Source: Pseudomonas kribbensis
Lineage (GTDB): Bacteria > Pseudomonadota > Gammaproteobacteria > Pseudomonadales > Pseudomonadaceae
Reading direction: 5' to 3'
Length of the DNA stretch: 64,000 nucleotides
Assembly (NCBI RefSeq): GCF_003352185.1
Contig: NZ_CP029608.1
Coordinates: 1,488,001-1,552,000, forward strand
Each line of letters starts with the position of its first letter. Positions within the stretch are counted from its first letter, which is position 1. Position numbers and translations under genes: made by a program. Below, piece after piece: positions 1 to 8,277 of this stretch. Below the pieces are notes generated by a model. That model saw only the letters and a list, made by a program, of their open reading frames with translations. It did not search any database and was not told the DNA's origin.

Positions 1-80
1 AACGCCGGCTTCAGGTTGTCCTGTGTGCGTTCGATAGCTTGCTTAGTGACAGGAGGTGATGCTCAAGTACGGGAAATTCA

Positions 81-668
81 ATGACCCGCGTGAGAAAAAT
101 CGCCATGGAGCTTCAGGCCAACGCTGCACTGATTATCATCGACCAGCAAAAGGGCATTCTGGAGCCGCGTCTGGGGCGGCGGAATAATCCGTTGGCCGAA
201 CAACGGATCCTCGATCTGCTGGACTTTTGGCGGCGCAGCGGGCGGCCGGTGACTCACGTGCAGCACCTGTCGCGCTCGCCGGATTCGGTGTTCTGGCCAG
301 AACAGTCCGGGGTGGAATTTCAGGACAGGTTTCTGCCGCAGGATGGCGAGTGGCTGATCCAGAAACAGGTGCCGGATGCGTTTTGTGCGACGGGGCTTGA
401 AGTGAAATTGCGTGACGCGGGGATCGGACAATTGGTCATCGTCGGTGTGGCGACCAACAACTCGGTGGAGTCCACGGCGCGCACGGCGGGCAATCTGGGG
501 TTCGAGACGTGGGTGGCGGAGGATGCGTGCTTTACCTTCGACAAGGCCGATTATTTCGGCACGCCGCGTTCGGCTGAAGAGGTGCATGCCATGTCGCTGG
601 GGAATCTGCATGGGGAGTATGCGACGGTGGTCAGCAGCGCTGAAATTCTTGCGGAAGTCTTATACTGA
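81..668 (+). CDS. Isochorismatase-family cysteine hydrolase
   Basis: This 195-residue protein has the isochorismatase-like hydrolase fold. The N-terminal strand ALIIIDQQKG carries the catalytic Asp. A Lys lies in the central region (QKQVPDAF), and the segment LVIVGVATNNSVESTAR holds the small-residue turn; Asn stands where many relatives have the nucleophilic Cys (usually GxxTxxCVxxTA). That change makes catalysis by the usual Cys uncertain. The start is unclear: a strong AGGAGG at 51-56 lies about 25 bases before the ATG at 81, and a second ATG at 105 (MELQANAAL) fits the family N terminus better. The substrate cannot be told. A REP element pair follows, and the next gene converges from the other strand. 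Confidence 0.8.
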   Translation: MTRVRKIAMELQANAALIIIDQQKGILEPRLGRRNNPLAEQRILDLLDFWRRSGRPVTHVQHLSRSPDSVFWPEQSGVEFQDRFLPQDGEWLIQKQVPDAFCATGLEVKLRDAGIGQLVIVGVATNNSVESTARTAGNLGFETWVAEDACFTFDKADYFGTPRSAEEVHAMSLGNLHGEYATVVSSAEILAEVLY

Positions 669-685
669 TCGGGGGAAGTTGCTGG

Positions 686-775
686 CCTCATCGCTGGCAA
701 GCCAGCTCCCACATTTGACCGAGTTGCTCCTGGCGGAACGCGATCCCTGTGGGAGCGAGCTTGCTCGCGATTGGC
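686..775. repeat. Pair of REP-type palindromic repeats
   Basis: One REP copy lies at about 686-715 (TCGCTGGCAAGCCAGCTCCCACA type) and a second at 747-774 (GTGGGAGCGAGCTTGCTCGCGA type). They sit between two convergent genes. The second copy is nearly identical to the REP copies near 19.2, 32.3 and 54.2 kb in this window. Confidence 0.85.
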
Positions 776-777
776 GG

Positions 778-810
778 TGTATCAGGCGAAGAAAGTCTTC
801 GCCTGATACA
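778..810. terminator. Bidirectional hairpin terminator, 15-bp stem
   Basis: TGTATCAGGCGAAGA (778-792) pairs perfectly with TCTTCGCCTGATACA (796-810), leaving a 3-base loop. The hairpin abuts the stop codon of the SEC-C gene on the minus strand. There is no long T run, so terminator function is inferred from position and stem strength. Confidence 0.65.
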
Positions 811-1014
811 TCAAGCGCCGTGGCACTTCTTGAACTTCTTGCCGTTGCCGCACGGGCAAGGGTCGTTGCGGCCGACGTCTTTCAGGGCGTTGCGCACCGG
901 CTCCTGGTGGGCGTGGCCGCAGTTCGGGCCGTGGACATGGCCATGGTCGTGATCATGGTGATGGTCATGATCGTGGTTGCAGTCTGGGCCATGGACATGA
1001 GGTTGCTGGGTCAT
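811..1014 (-). CDS. Small His-rich SEC-C zinc-motif protein
   Basis: A 67-residue protein. The first 38 residues are packed with His, Asp and Gly ([17 protein letters not shown] runs plus two HGPxC motifs). The C terminus is a SEC-C zinc motif ([17 protein letters not shown]), as found at the end of SecA. The start was placed at the ATG at 1014 because GGAG lies 8 bases upstream; a longer reading frame into the preceding gene is not supported. It is the last gene of a leftward four-gene run and starts 5 bases after the LEA14-like gene. The His-rich part suggests metal binding (inference). Function unknown. Confidence 0.85.
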   Translation of the reverse strand: MTQQPHVHGPDCNHDHDHHHDHDHGHVHGPNCGHAHQEPVRNALKDVGRNDPCPCGNGKKFKKCHGA

Positions 1015-1019
1015 CGGGG

Positions 1020-1505
1020 TCACTCCGTAATCAAATCGGCGGGGATTATCACGCCATTGCGTTCCAGGTGCACGTAGTGAGCGATGAATAAACCGGTTTC
1101 CATCTCGCCTTGCAGCCGGTAGGGAACCTGCTGGTGCGGATTCTTCAGCATTTTCACCACGTCCTTGACCTTCGGCCACAGGTTGGTGCGGATCGGCACC
1201 TTATAGAAAGCACTGCTTTTGGCCCCGACGGTGATCCAGTGCTCATGCTCGCCCTCGGCCAGCAGCATGTCCGCCAGATGTACGCGGTATTCGAGGCCGC
1301 GCACGGTCAGCTCACTGTCATTGGGATTGTCGATGCGAAAGTGCAGGATGAATTTCTGCTCCAGCAACTTGGCGCGCATCACTTCGACTTTCACCAGATG
1401 CACGGCGGGGTCGAGGGTGTCGTCGGCGAACCATGAGGCACAGCCGCCGAGCCCGAGAAACAGCAGCAGCGTGAAGGCTTTGAATGTGTGCCATTGACCG
1501 ACCAT
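1020..1505 (-). CDS. LEA14-like (WHy-domain) lipoprotein
   Basis: A 161-residue protein with a lipoprotein signal peptide ([13 protein letters not shown]; Cys near residue 23). It is followed by a domain resembling LEA type 2/water-stress-and-hypersensitive-response proteins: [26 protein letters not shown] matches the conserved strand with the NPND turn. Such proteins are beta-sandwiches tied in plants and bacteria to desiccation or stress tolerance; no enzyme activity is known. The ATG at 1505 was chosen because GGGAG lies 8 bases upstream and the signal peptide begins there. It lies 41 bases after the YchJ-like gene and 5 bases before the His-rich SEC-C gene, so these are probably co-transcribed. 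Confidence 0.85.
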   Translation of the reverse strand: MVGQWHTFKAFTLLLFLGLGGCASWFADDTLDPAVHLVKVEVMRAKLLEQKFILHFRIDNPNDSELTVRGLEYRVHLADMLLAEGEHEHWITVGAKSSAFYKVPIRTNLWPKVKDVVKMLKNPHQQVPYRLQGEMETGLFIAHYVHLERNGVIIPADLITE

Positions 1506-1546
1506 CGCAGAACTCCCTTTTGCGCCCAGTCTAGTCGCCACTCACC

Positions 1547-2023
1547 TCATGCGCCGAAATAGCCCGCGCAACACTTCTTGAACTTCTGCCCGCTGGCGCA
1601 AGGGCAGCTGTCGTTGCGCCCGAGCTTGAGCTGCACGGTCGGGTCGATGAAGTACCAGCGCCCGCCGTTCTGCACGAACGAGGAGCGCTCGCGGTGACTG
1701 TGCTCACCCTGGCTGTCGTGCCAGCGCGCGGTGAAGGTGACGAAGGCGTGTTCCGGCTGGCCGCCGAAGACTTCCGAACTCTCGACGTTGAGGCCTAGCC
1801 AGGTGCTCGATGCACTCCAGTTGCTGATCGACTGGCGATCGAGCCCGGCCTGCTGAGCGGGAAGGGTGGTCGCCACCAGATAATCAATCAGGCCCAGCAC
1901 GTAGGCGCTGTAGCGCGAACGCATCAGGGCTTCGGCGCACGGTGCCGGATGGCCCGCATGATAATGGCCGCAGCAGGCATCCAGCAGGTTGCCGCTGCCG
2001 CAGGGGCAAATGGCTGTACTCAT
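1547..2023 (-). CDS. YchJ family protein with two SEC-C motifs
   Basis: A 158-residue protein of the YchJ/UPF0225 family. The N terminus has a SEC-C motif ([17 protein letters not shown]) and the C terminus another ([15 protein letters not shown]), flanking the NTF2-like domain with the family signature [22 protein letters not shown]. Zinc binding by the Cys clusters is expected from the family; the cellular role is unknown. The ATG at 2023 gives the normal family N terminus ([11 protein letters not shown]) and lies 4 bases after the stop of the upstream DUF6231 gene, so the two are translationally close. Confidence 0.92.
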   Translation of the reverse strand: MSTAICPCGSGNLLDACCGHYHAGHPAPCAEALMRSRYSAYVLGLIDYLVATTLPAQQAGLDRQSISNWSASSTWLGLNVESSEVFGGQPEHAFVTFTARWHDSQGEHSHRERSSFVQNGGRWYFIDPTVQLKLGRNDSCPCASGQKFKKCCAGYFGA

Positions 2024-2027
2024 TGCA

Positions 2028-2525
2028 TTACCACCAGTATTTCCCGAAGTTTTCCGGATTGGCCCAGAACCGCGAATTGAGCCAGTCGGGGACTTGTTTG
2101 TAGTCAAGCAGATCATAGGTGAACAGCGTCAGCACCTGTTCATCCCGGGCGAAGCGTTCGCTGGCCTGGAGGGCGAGCGAATAGAAATCGGTTTCCTGCC
2201 AGCCGCTGGCCGGCAGGTCGGCCAGCACGGCGATGCGGCTGGCGTTGAGATTGCGAATCCCGCCGAGCAGGTTCAGGCCTTCGCGCTTGGGCAGATGCTC
2301 CAGGCAATCGACCACCAGCGCGAGGTCGAAACGCTGTGCGGCGAGATCTGCGGGCAAGGCGCCGGGCGCGGCGTGAGCAACGCAAGTGTCCGGATGTGCA
2401 GCCTTGAAAGCGGCCAGTGCCGGAAATTCGCTGGCGCCGATCAGCAGCAGGCGTGCCGGGGCGTAGCGGTCGAGCAGAGCGGCCAACGCCTGCTGTGGCG
2501 TGCGGGAAGAAATCGCGACGTTCAT
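2028..2525 (-). CDS. DUF6231-type, methyltransferase-like protein
   Basis: A 165-residue protein typical of Pseudomonas genomes. It has features of a degenerate class I methyltransferase fold: a first strand [10 protein letters not shown], then [28 protein letters not shown], which resembles motif II to IV of SAM enzymes. The glycine-rich SAM loop is weak, so activity is doubtful. It is the first gene of the leftward operon with ychJ-like, LEA14-like and SEC-C genes. The assignment to DUF6231 is from memory of the family and is tentative. Confidence 0.75.
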   Translation of the reverse strand: MNVAISSRTPQQALAALLDRYAPARLLLIGASEFPALAAFKAAHPDTCVAHAAPGALPADLAAQRFDLALVVDCLEHLPKREGLNLLGGIRNLNASRIAVLADLPASGWQETDFYSLALQASERFARDEQVLTLFTYDLLDYKQVPDWLNSRFWANPENFGKYWW

Positions 2526-2724
2526 CGAAGCTCCTCAATCAGATCGCCAAGACTAGCCTGCCCGAGCGTCGAGGCCTAGATCTCTGTTCTGCGGGTTTGC
2601 GGCAAATGCCTCGAAGTCCTGTGAACACGCTCGCAAACAGCAGTGGCCTATTGCTGGCGGAGATTAAAACTCCGGTCTTTACTCCCTGAATCGGTTCTAA
2701 GCCGATCCCTCAGGAGAAAACTAG

Positions 2725-3420
2725 ATGAGCATAGTTCGGACAGCATTACCCTTGGTTCTGCTAACCAGTGTGTTGACTGGTTGCGCAGGTTTGCAGAAAA
2801 CCGACTGGCCGACCTGTGCGGCAGTCGGTGGTGTCGTCGGTGCGGGTCTCGGGGCGACGGAAAGCTCTGCATGGGCAGGCTATGGCGCATTACTCGTCGG
2901 CGGTACGGCGGCAGCCTATTGCTGGGTGCACGGTGATGGCGATGAAGACGGCGACGGTGTGCCGGACAGTCGCGACAAGTGCCCGCACACGCCTCGCGGC
3001 ACCAAGGTCGACGCAGACGGCTGCCCATTCCCGGCCCCTGCACCCGTGGTTGAAGAAGCTGTAGTGGTCAAGGAAGAAACCATCGTCATCCGCGATGTGC
3101 ACTTCCAGTTCGACAAGGCCACCCTGACGCCTTCCGACAAGCTGGTTCTCGACAAGGTCGCCACGCGCCTGAAGCAGGAATCGAGCACAGCGCGGCTGAC
3201 CGTGACCGGTCATACCGACAGCGTGGGCAGTGATGCCTACAACAAGAAACTGTCGGATCGTCGGGCGCACTCGGTGGTGGAATACCTGATCCATGACGGT
3301 GTGCCACGTTCAAGCTTCGTTTCGGTGACCGGTGCCGGTGAAAGCCAGCCAGTGGCGGACAACAAAACCGCCGATGGCCGCGCGCTGAACCGTCGCACGG
3401 AAATCAAAATCGAGCGTTGA
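2725..3420 (+). CDS. OmpA-family lipoprotein with Asp-rich calcium-type repeat
   Basis: A 231-residue outer-membrane lipoprotein. The order is: lipobox (LTSVLTGC, Cys20); a glycine-zipper-like segment (AAVGGVVGAGLGA, about 33-60); an Asp repeat HGDGDEDGDGVPDSRDKCPHTP (about 69-90) of the thrombospondin type 3 kind that binds calcium; a Pro/Val linker; and a C-terminal OmpA peptidoglycan-binding domain (about 118-231) with GHTDSVGSDAYNKKLSDRRAHSV and the NRRTEI end. It should anchor the outer membrane to peptidoglycan. AGGAG lies shortly before the ATG. It is a tandem paralogue of the next gene. Confidence 0.92.
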   Translation: MSIVRTALPLVLLTSVLTGCAGLQKTDWPTCAAVGGVVGAGLGATESSAWAGYGALLVGGTAAAYCWVHGDGDEDGDGVPDSRDKCPHTPRGTKVDADGCPFPAPAPVVEEAVVVKEETIVIRDVHFQFDKATLTPSDKLVLDKVATRLKQESSTARLTVTGHTDSVGSDAYNKKLSDRRAHSVVEYLIHDGVPRSSFVSVTGAGESQPVADNKTADGRALNRRTEIKIER

Positions 3421-3508
3421 TGCCCTCGCATCCGCGGCTTGTGCAGTCGCGGATGCAGGTCTTTACTCCTGTGTAACCGGTATGGGCCGGTGACACAGGA
3501 GCTTTCAT

Positions 3509-4231
3509 ATGAGTGTTCTCTCACGGTCCGTCTTACCGGTGCTGCTGGCAGGCAGCCTGTTGACCGGCTGCGCTACCCACAGCGATGGCACTGCCCCCCT
3601 CAATCAACGTACCTGGCCGATCTGCAGCGTCATTGGCGGACTGGTCGGCGGCGGTCTCGGCGCCATTGAAAACGGTGGCTGGGCCGCAGGCGGCGCGGCA
3701 CTGGGTATCCTCACCGGCGGGCTGATCTGTTATGCCCAGGATGGCGACGAAGACGGCGATGGCGTGTTCGACCGCCGCGACCGTTGCCCTGATACTCCAC
3801 CGAACACACCGGTCGACCATCGCGGCTGTCCGCTGCCGCAATACCCGGTCACCGAGAAGCCGGTCGAACCGGCCCCGCAATCCGAAGTCATCACCCTGAG
3901 CGATGCCGGCAACGTGCTGTTCGCGTTCGACAAGTCCGACCTGACCCCGGCCGCGAAAAGCCAGCTGGATGCGCTGATGGACAAGTTGCGCAATGCCGAC
4001 GTGGTGAGCATCAAGGTGATCGGCCACACCGACAGCAAGGGCACTGATGCCTACAACCAGGCTTTGTCGGAACGTCGCGCGAGCAGCGTGGCGGCCTACC
4101 TGCTGAGCCAGGGCCTGGCGCCGGAAAAACTCACCAGTGAAGGGCGTGGCGAGCGTGAACCGGTTGCCGACAACGAGACCGAAGAAGGGCGCGCGCAAAA
4201 CCGTCGCGTGGAACTGCACATCAATCGCTAG
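3509..4231 (+). CDS. OmpA-family lipoprotein, tandem paralogue
   Basis: A 240-residue paralogue of the preceding gene with the same architecture: lipobox (AGSLLTGC, Cys21), glycine-rich hydrophobic segment (VIGGLVGGGLGAIE), Asp repeat (DGDEDGDGVFDRRDRCPDTP), linker, and OmpA domain (FAFDKSDLTPAAKSQLDALMDKL, then GHTDSKGTDAYNQALSERRASSV, ending NRRVELHINR). Family knowledge indicates noncovalent peptidoglycan binding through the conserved Asp and Arg of the domain. The two copies have diverged widely outside the motifs, so the duplication is old. The spacing of 88 bases leaves room for a separate promoter. Confidence 0.92.
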   Translation: MSVLSRSVLPVLLAGSLLTGCATHSDGTAPLNQRTWPICSVIGGLVGGGLGAIENGGWAAGGAALGILTGGLICYAQDGDEDGDGVFDRRDRCPDTPPNTPVDHRGCPLPQYPVTEKPVEPAPQSEVITLSDAGNVLFAFDKSDLTPAAKSQLDALMDKLRNADVVSIKVIGHTDSKGTDAYNQALSERRASSVAAYLLSQGLAPEKLTSEGRGEREPVADNETEEGRAQNRRVELHINR

Positions 4232-4258
4232 GACTCTTCTGTAGTCCGCAGGCTAGAG

Positions 4259-4290
4259 CTGTCGGTCGACGATCATCGTCGAACCGACAG
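4259..4290. terminator. Stem-loop after tandem ompA-like genes
   Basis: CTGTCGGT (4259-4266) pairs with ACCGACAG (4283-4290). The inner bases TCGACGAT and ATCGTCGA extend the stem with one mismatch or bulge. A T run (ACTTTTTTATT) follows about 20 bases later. It is likely a terminator, though the T run is not adjacent. Confidence 0.5.
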
Positions 4291-4394
4291 CCATCCGACG
4301 AGTGCCCGGAACTTTTTTATTTGCCCCTCTGGCTTATCCCGTACGGAAGCCGTTACTGTGCGCCCAAAGAATAATTCGCAACACGGGGGAGCGT

Positions 4395-4673
4395 ATGAAG
4401 GTGTTCTGTGGGCTGGGGCGATTGTTGACCCTGGTGTTCTGCTGCGTGGTACTGGCCAATCAGCTGGTGCCGTTTGTTCATCCGTTGCATCTGCTGGTCA
4501 ATCTGGCTGGCGTCCTGCTGCTGGCCATCCACCTCCTTGAAGTGCTGCTGTGCAACGCCAGCCTCAAGGGGCGGCCGCACCCATGGCGTGATCGTGGCCG
4601 TGTCCTGCTGTTCGGCGTTTTCCACCTGCAAACCATCCCGGCCCCGGCCGCTCCGGAGGCTTCCCATGCGTAA
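4395..4673 (+). CDS. DUF1145 small membrane protein
   Basis: A 92-residue integral membrane protein with two hydrophobic segments (LLTLVFCCVVLANQLVPF and LLVNLAGVLLLAIHLLEVLLC), a pattern of the DUF1145 family common in Pseudomonas. The ATG at 4395 follows GGGGGA at a good distance. The 3' end overlaps the start of the collagen-like gene by 8 bases, so translation of the two is probably coupled. Function unknown. Confidence 0.8.
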   Translation: MKVFCGLGRLLTLVFCCVVLANQLVPFVHPLHLLVNLAGVLLLAIHLLEVLLCNASLKGRPHPWRDRGRVLLFGVFHLQTIPAPAAPEASHA

Positions 4674-5424
4674 ACTCTGCCTGCTCGCTGCATTCATCAG
4701 TCCCCTGGCCTGTGCCCAGGTGGTCAGTGTCGAAGCCAACTCCCTGATGCGTCTGCCCAACACGGCCAGCACGTTGCAGCTGGAAAAACTGGTGGTCGCC
4801 GATTACGGCACCTTGCTGGTGCCCTCGAACGTGACCGAGCTGAGCGTCGGCGAATTGCAGCTGGGCCACGAGGCACGTATTGCCATCGTGCCGGGCGAAC
4901 AGGCGCTGGACATGAAAGTCATCCGCGCCCGGTTTGCCGACGGGAGCCGCATCACGGCCCACGGCGCGCCGGGCACTTATGAAAAAGCGGCTCGCGCCGG
5001 GCGTAACCTGAACCTGCAATTCAAGACGCTGGAGGCTCCACGGCTGATTGTCGATGCCCGTGGCGGCACCGGTGCGCCGGGTTTTGTCGGGCTCGACGGG
5101 GCCAACGGTCAGGAACCGGGCTGCACCTGGGGCCAGGCCGGGCACGGCTTCGACGGCAGTGATGGCAGCAACGGCCAGCCGGGTGCGCCGGGCGCGCTGG
5201 TGCGGCTGGAAGTGCCACGGGAGTTTCCGGCGGAGCTGATCAAGGTCGATGTGGCCGGTGGTGCCGGCGGGGCGGCAGGCCCGGGTGGCAAACCGGGCGC
5301 CGGTGGCAAGTCCAAGGGCTGCCTGGTGTATCGCGCCGATGGTGGCAAGAACGGCAAGCCGGGGGCTGACGGTCAGCCGGGGCCTGCCGGTGCGGCGGGT
5401 TCGGTTACGGTTCAGCGCCTGTAA
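4666..5424 (+). CDS. Secreted collagen-like protein
   Basis: A 252-residue protein. A short signal peptide (LCLLAAFISPLACAQ) is followed by about 100 residues rich in beta-strand-like sequence, then Gly-rich segments with runs of Gly-X-Y triplets: around 125-175 (GAPGFVGLDGANG, DGSDGSNGQPGAPGA) and around 200-250 (AGGAGGAAGPGGKPGAGG, GKNGKPGADGQPGPAGAAG). The triplets are split by a non-repeat stretch (VRLEVPREFPAELIKVDV) and by two single Cys residues. This resembles bacterial collagen-like surface proteins, but the triplet tracts are short, so a stable triple helix is not certain. It overlaps the DUF1145 gene. Its role is unknown; extracytoplasmic location is inferred. Confidence 0.8.
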   Translation: MRKLCLLAAFISPLACAQVVSVEANSLMRLPNTASTLQLEKLVVADYGTLLVPSNVTELSVGELQLGHEARIAIVPGEQALDMKVIRARFADGSRITAHGAPGTYEKAARAGRNLNLQFKTLEAPRLIVDARGGTGAPGFVGLDGANGQEPGCTWGQAGHGFDGSDGSNGQPGAPGALVRLEVPREFPAELIKVDVAGGAGGAAGPGGKPGAGGKSKGCLVYRADGGKNGKPGADGQPGPAGAAGSVTVQRL

Positions 5425-5437
5425 GCGAATCGCTGTC

Positions 5438-5466
5438 TGATCGTTCCCGCGCTGCGGGAACGATCA
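5438..5466. terminator. Bidirectional terminator, perfect 13-bp stem
   Basis: TGATCGTTCCCGC (5438-5450) and GCGGGAACGATCA (5454-5466) pair perfectly around a 3-base loop, between convergent genes. There is no T run on either side. Confidence 0.65.
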
Positions 5467-5474
5467 GCAATACG

Positions 5475-5939
5475 TCAGAACGAAGGTCGCGCGGCTGCAA
5501 TCGCCACCAGCAGCACGCCGACCAACAGATTGAACCCCACCACTTTGCGAATCCGTCCCAGCACCGCCGCACCCGCCGGCCAGTCCTTCGCTTCGACCGC
5601 CGTGCGCAATTCCGGCAGCATCAACCCCTGAACCCGGATGAACAGCGCGGTCATCACCACGTACAACCCCATCATCACCTGCACGTACTTCGGCGCGGTC
5701 TCAAAGCCGATGTGCTGCAGATGCAACATGCCCACCCCGGTCACCGGCAGCAGAATTACCGCACCCCACACCCAGCGGAAAAAACCTTGAAACACTTCCA
5801 CCCACAGGGTCAGCCGTCCGGGGCCGTCCAAAGCCTTCACAGCCGCGGGGCGCAGCACCATCCAGGCGAAAAACATGCCGCCGACCCACACCAGGGCGGC
5901 GAGGACATGAAGGGGGTAAACGAGGCTAAAAGGTGTCAT
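5475..5939 (-). CDS. CopD-like integral membrane protein
   Basis: A 154-residue protein with four predicted membrane segments. It starts with LVYPLHVLAALVWVGGMFFAWMVLRPAA, the His-containing first helix shared by CopD/YcnJ-like copper-resistance proteins and related short membrane proteins. It ends with a hydrophobic helix (FNLLVGVLLVAIAAARPSF). Copper transport or haem binding is possible from family resemblance but not shown. It stands alone, convergent with the collagen-like gene and divergent from dinG. Confidence 0.75.
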   Translation of the reverse strand: MTPFSLVYPLHVLAALVWVGGMFFAWMVLRPAAVKALDGPGRLTLWVEVFQGFFRWVWGAVILLPVTGVGMLHLQHIGFETAPKYVQVMMGLYVVMTALFIRVQGLMLPELRTAVEAKDWPAGAAVLGRIRKVVGFNLLVGVLLVAIAAARPSF

Positions 5940-6037
5940 TGGGGTACTCCGTTCTGCGCGGGACTGATTAGCGGGGTATGATAGCCGCCGAACCGAACCA
6001 CTGAAAATTTATCCAGCGTTTTTGCGCCCGACACTCA

Positions 6038-8182
6038 ATGATCAGCACTGAACTCAAAACCACGATCCAGGGCGCCTACTCGCGTTTTCTAGAGGCCAAG
6101 AGCCTCAAGCCGCGTTACGGCCAGCGCCTGATGATCGCTGAAGTCGCCAAGGTCCTCGGGGATATCGACACCGACGACGAAGGCCGGCGCAGTGGCGACC
6201 CCGCGATTGTTGCGGTGGAAGCCGGCACCGGTACCGGCAAGACCGTGGCCTACAGCCTGGCCGCGATCCCCACGGCGAAACTCGCCGGCAAGCGCCTGGT
6301 GATCGCCACCGCGACCGTCGCCCTGCAGGAGCAGATCGTCTACAAGGATTTGCCCGACCTGATGCGCAACAGCGGGCTGAACTTCAGCTTCGCCCTGGCG
6401 AAGGGCCGTGGCCGCTACATGTGCCTGTCCAAGCTCGACATGCTGCTGCAGGAAGGCCACGCGCAAACCGCCACGGCGCAGCTGTTCGAAGAAGAAGGCT
6501 TCAAGATCGAGGTCGATGAGGCCAGCCAGAAGCTGTTCACCAGCATGATCGAGAAGCTCGCCGGCAATAAATGGGACGGCGACCGCGACAGCTGGCCCAA
6601 CGCGCTGGAAGACGCCGACTGGGCGCGCCTGACCACCGATCACAGCCAGTGCACCAACCGTCATTGCCCGAACTTCGGCCAGTGCGCCTTCTACAAGGCC
6701 CGCGAAGGCATGGGCAAGGTCGACGTGATCGTCACCAACCACGACATGGTGCTGGCCGACCTGGCGCTGGGCGGCGGGGCAGTGTTGCCCGATCCGCGCG
6801 ACACCATCTATGTGTTCGACGAAGGCCATCACCTGCCGGACAAGGCCATCGGCCACTTCGCCCATTACACGCGCCTGCGCTCCACCGCCGACTGGCTGGA
6901 AACCACCGCCAAGAACCTCACCAAACTGCTGGCCCAGCATCCGCTGCCGGGCGACCTCGGCAAGCTGATCGAGCAGGTGCCGGAGCTGGCGCGGGAGATC
7001 AAGACCCAGCAGCAATTCATGTTCACTGCGTGTGAACAGATCGCCGATTTCAAGCCCGGCGAAGATGTCGAAGGCCGCGAACGCCCGCGCCATCGTTTCA
7101 TCGGCGGGGTGATTCCCGAGCACATGCGCGAGATGGGCATCGAGCTGAAAAAAGGCTACGCCCGTCTCAATGACCTGTTCACCCGTCTGACCGACCTGCT
7201 CAAGGAAGGCATGGACGGCGAGGTCAACATCGGCATCGCCAGCAACCAGGCCGAAGAATGGTATCCACTGTTCGGCAGCCTGTTGTCCCGTGCCTCCGGC
7301 AACTGGGAGCTGTGGACCGCGTTCACCGCCGAAGACCCGGAAGAGAGCCCGCCGATGGCCCGCTGGCTGACCCTGGCCGAAAGCGGTTCGCTGTTCGACA
7401 TCGAGGTCAACGCCAGCCCGATCCTGGCCGCCGAAACCTTGCGCCGCAGCTTGTGGAACGTGGCCTATGGCTGTCTGGTGACCTCGGCGACATTGACCGC
7501 GCTCGGTACGTTCGACCGTTTCCGCATGCGCGCCGGCCTGCCGAAAAAAGCCGTCACCGCCGTGGTGCCGAGCCCGTTCCATCACGCCGATGCCGGTGTG
7601 TTGCGGGTGCCGGACCTGAAAGCCGACCCGCGTGATGCCGCCGCCCACACCGCCGCGATCATCCGCGATCTGCCGGAGCTGGTCGAAGGCTCGCGCGGCA
7701 GTCTGGTGCTGTTCTCGTCGCGTAAACAGATGCAGGACGTGTTCGACGGTCTCGACCGCGACTGGCGCAAACAAGTGTTCATTCAAGGCAACCTGTCGAA
7801 ACAGGAAACCCTGAACAAACACAAGGCGCGGGTCGATGGCGGTGATTCCAGCGTGCTGTTCGGTCTTGCGAGTTTCGCCGAAGGGGTGGACTTGCCGGGT
7901 GCCTATTGTGAGCACGTGGTGATCGCCAAGATTCCGTTCTCGGTGCCGGACGATCCAGTCGAGGCCGCGCTGTCGGAATGGATCGAAGCCCGGGGCGGCA
8001 ATCCGTTCATGGAAATCTCGGTGCCCGATGCCTCGCTGAAGCTGGTTCAGGCCTGTGGCCGTCTGTTGCGTACCGAAGAAGACCGCGGCACCATCACCTT
8101 GCTGGATCGGCGACTGGTCACCCAGCGCTATGGCAAGGCGATCCTCAATGCGTTGCCTCCTTTCCGTCGTGAAATATCCTGA
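6038..8182 (+). CDS. dinG: ATP-dependent DNA helicase DinG
   Basis: This 714-residue protein matches E. coli DinG (716) in length. It is an XPD-like superfamily 2 helicase that unwinds DNA 5' to 3', including R-loops and G-quadruplexes, in replication and repair. Visible motifs are Walker A EAGTGTGKT (61-69), four iron-sulfur Cys at 129, 205, 210 and 216 with the spacing expected of the DinG 4Fe-4S domain, the DEGHH Walker B box (261-265), motif III around LVTSATLTALG, and motif VI QACGRLLRTEEDRG. In E. coli it is an SOS gene; no clear LexA box was seen in the 98 bases upstream. Confidence 0.96.
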   Translation: MISTELKTTIQGAYSRFLEAKSLKPRYGQRLMIAEVAKVLGDIDTDDEGRRSGDPAIVAVEAGTGTGKTVAYSLAAIPTAKLAGKRLVIATATVALQEQIVYKDLPDLMRNSGLNFSFALAKGRGRYMCLSKLDMLLQEGHAQTATAQLFEEEGFKIEVDEASQKLFTSMIEKLAGNKWDGDRDSWPNALEDADWARLTTDHSQCTNRHCPNFGQCAFYKAREGMGKVDVIVTNHDMVLADLALGGGAVLPDPRDTIYVFDEGHHLPDKAIGHFAHYTRLRSTADWLETTAKNLTKLLAQHPLPGDLGKLIEQVPELAREIKTQQQFMFTACEQIADFKPGEDVEGRERPRHRFIGGVIPEHMREMGIELKKGYARLNDLFTRLTDLLKEGMDGEVNIGIASNQAEEWYPLFGSLLSRASGNWELWTAFTAEDPEESPPMARWLTLAESGSLFDIEVNASPILAAETLRRSLWNVAYGCLVTSATLTALGTFDRFRMRAGLPKKAVTAVVPSPFHHADAGVLRVPDLKADPRDAAAHTAAIIRDLPELVEGSRGSLVLFSSRKQMQDVFDGLDRDWRKQVFIQGNLSKQETLNKHKARVDGGDSSVLFGLASFAEGVDLPGAYCEHVVIAKIPFSVPDDPVEAALSEWIEARGGNPFMEISVPDASLKLVQACGRLLRTEEDRGTITLLDRRLVTQRYGKAILNALPPFRREIS

Positions 8183-8277
8183 GACATCGGTGGGCAGTTT
8201 TGCCCGCCGCGTTGTCTATCTCTACGCCATCGCTTTTCCATTGGCCATTGCTGGTCGTTAGGGAGAAATCCGTTCTC

